In this document: positions 62,789 through 64,000 of the stretch, piece by piece
Layout of the letters: each line of letters starts with the position of its first letter
How positions within the stretch are numbered: the stretch's first letter is position 1
Assembly (NCBI RefSeq): GCF_002892795.1
Contig: NZ_PJMC01000003.1
Span: 248,001-312,000 of the forward strand
Origin: Arthrobacter sp. AFG20
GTDB lineage: Bacteria > Actinomycetota > Actinomycetes > Actinomycetales > Micrococcaceae
Direction of reading: 5' to 3'
DNA: 64,000 nt
The notes under the pieces: model-generated
The model's input: the letters and a program-made list of their open reading frames with translations, nothing else
The model's database searches: none
Told to the model about the DNA's origin: nothing
Program-made: the position numbers and the translations under genes

Positions 62789-64000
62789 CCGGGGCAGAAT
62801 CAGCGTTCAGGGATCCGGACCTCTCCCTGGCCGGCCGCGATGATGCGCTTCCCGGCCTTCCCTACCTGCTGGACGACGCCCGGCTGTCCTCGCTGCTCGG
62901 CGAAACCGTCCGCGTGACCCGGGTCCGCTATAAACCTCGCACCTCCTTGCTGGTGGCATTCCGGTGCATCCGCAACAACGCCTTCGCCTACGGCTGGGCC
63001 ATGACCCGGACCCGTGCCGGCAACGCCAAGCTCCTGCGGCGGGAACTCACCTCGCGGTCCCGCGGCGGAGGCATCCGGGTCCTGCGCCCCGATCCGCGGC
63101 AGGACGACAATCTGGTGGCAGTGGGCGGCGTCGAGGACGACTGGGTCCTCTACAGAAACCTGCTCTGGCTGCGCGAACAGGGTATGGAACGGCTCGGCCT
63201 CCCGCAGCCGGGCAGTACGCTGGCCGGAGCAGGGAGTGCACTACGGTACAAACCCGAGCGCCGACTGGTCCTCTTCGTCCAGAACTCCGGCGCACCGGTG
63301 GTCATCAAGATCGCCGCCACGCCGGCTGACGCCAAACAGGAGGCCCATTTCCTGGAACGGCTGAACCTGCACGGTGTTCCGCACCTCCCCCAGCTGGGCG
63401 ACGCCGAATGCCTGGGGCACGGCATCACGGCCTGCGCGGCCTGGGGCGGCGGCGACCTTGCAGGCCTCGACGACGACTCCGGAGCGGTGAACGCGGGGGA
63501 AGCACTGGCAAGGCTACATGGCATACCCCCCGGCGGATTTACGGAAGGGCAGGACGTCTGGCGGGACCACATCGCGGCGCAGATGCAGGCCACACGGTCC
63601 ATGGTTGCGTTGCTGCTTCCCGCACTGGCGGAGCCGGCCAGGCGGGTCGAATCCGAGCTCCGCGGCCGCCTGCTGGCGGGCGGCGCGGCGGCCGAGTACG
63701 TCCTGGTGCACGGGGACTTCTCCGCTGACCAGGTGCTGGTGGGAGGCTCGGAGGTGCGCCTCATAGATTTCGACCGGGCGCGCACCGGGGTGGCTGAGGC
63801 TGACCTGGGATCGTTCGCTGCCGCCGAGGAAGCCGTCCGTGCCAGTGCTTCCGCGGTGCCGGCGGGAGGCGCGGGAGGCCCGAAAACCGCACGGCTCAAC
63901 GAGGGCTACGCCAGGGCGGGCGGGAAGTTTACCGAAGCCGGCGTGGACGCCTGGGCGGCCTACCGGCTCTACAACAGCAGCGTCGACCCCTTCCGTGACC
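62785..64000 (+). CDS. APH-type phosphotransferase (3' truncated)
   Basis: Starts at ATG 62785 overlapping the ABC stop (ATGA); the frame is open to the window end (405 codons). Two kinase-like lobes: RYKPERRLVLFVQ with VVIKIAATPADAKQEAHFL (ATP-site Lys) and Brenner-type catalytic segment VLVHGDFSADQVLVGG followed by VRLIDFDRAR (metal Asp). The normal Asn of HGDxxxxN is Gln here (ADQ), as far as aligned by eye. APH-fold kinases phosphorylate small hydroxylated molecules, including sugars, so it may prime or modify the cluster's glycan. Confidence 0.85.
   Translation, partial: MTGAESAFRDPDLSLAGRDDALPGLPYLLDDARLSSLLGETVRVTRVRYKPRTSLLVAFRCIRNNAFAYGWAMTRTRAGNAKLLRRELTSRSRGGGIRVLRPDPRQDDNLVAVGGVEDDWVLYRNLLWLREQGMERLGLPQPGSTLAGAGSALRYKPERRLVLFVQNSGAPVVIKIAATPADAKQEAHFLERLNLHGVPHLPQLGDAECLGHGITACAAWGGGDLAGLDDDSGAVNAGEALARLHGIPPGGFTEGQDVWRDHIAAQMQATRSMVALLLPALAEPARRVESELRGRLLAGGAAAEYVLVHGDFSADQVLVGGSEVRLIDFDRARTGVAEADLGSFAAAEEAVRASASAVPAGGAGGPKTARLNEGYARAGGKFTEAGVDAWAAYRLYNSSVDPFRD

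Overview
The window is about 64 kb of high-GC DNA. Protein types, small paralogous heat-shock genes, GTG starts and the difructose-anhydride genes all point to a soil actinobacterium of the Arthrobacter/Pseudarthrobacter group (Micrococcaceae). The assignment is by recognition of families; no search was run.

Layout. (1) 1-7.5 kb: a glucarate (aldaric acid) catabolic operon: end of a TctA transporter subunit, a universal stress protein, a glucarate-dehydratase-like enolase, 5-dehydro-4-deoxyglucarate dehydratase, a ketoglutarate semialdehyde dehydrogenase, a second, canonical GudD and an AEC permease. (2) 7.6-14.7 kb: a lipoprotein and a single-polypeptide ECF vitamin transporter (T, two ATPases, S) converging on cobalamin-dependent metH, suggesting B12 uptake. 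(3) 14.7-20.1 kb: a patchy accessory stretch with an HsdR_N nuclease-like gene, a broken helix-hairpin-helix partner, an SDR remnant, an AHL-lactonase-like hydrolase and a secreted metallophosphoesterase. (4) 20.1-31.8 kb: a catabolic operon for difructose anhydride/inulin oligosaccharides (beta-helix DFA hydrolase/inulin fructotransferase family protein, PfkB kinase, intracellular GH32, LacI repressor, ABC importer without its own ATPase), with three LacI-type operators. It lies between two inverted copies of a 400-bp DUF4193-region sequence. (5) 31.9-34.9 kb: LysE exporter, LuxR regulator and a decayed IS110 element.

(6) 35.3-47.2 kb: a stress-response island: DUF1508, FMN reductase, lipoprotein HtrA-type protease, two Hsp20, a DnaJ-domain protein, an HspR-like MerR regulator, two GAF-ANTAR proteins, a hemerythrin and CspA, mixed with uncharacterised genes. 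Three promoters share a 22-bp near-palindrome directly after the -10, and a fourth carries a half site joined to a tRNA 3' fragment. This looks like a coherent regulon with an operator unlike the classical HspR HAIR site. (7) 47.4-49.2 kb: relics of a conjugative element and an IS481 transposase. (8) 49.4-54.7 kb: a heterodimeric ABC exporter pair, a small membrane protein and a PhzF protein. (9) 55.0-64.0 kb: a thymidylate-kinase-like protein, an SRPBCC protein, and a tightly coupled cluster of three glycosyltransferases, an ABC exporter and an APH-type kinase that runs off the window, probably for a cell-surface glycoconjugate.

The most promising observations are the shared stress promoter/operator and its candidate HspR-like regulator, the DFA operon with the stub of a lost divergent gene, and the four-domain ECF fusion beside metH. 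No CRISPR array, rRNA or intact tRNA was found.
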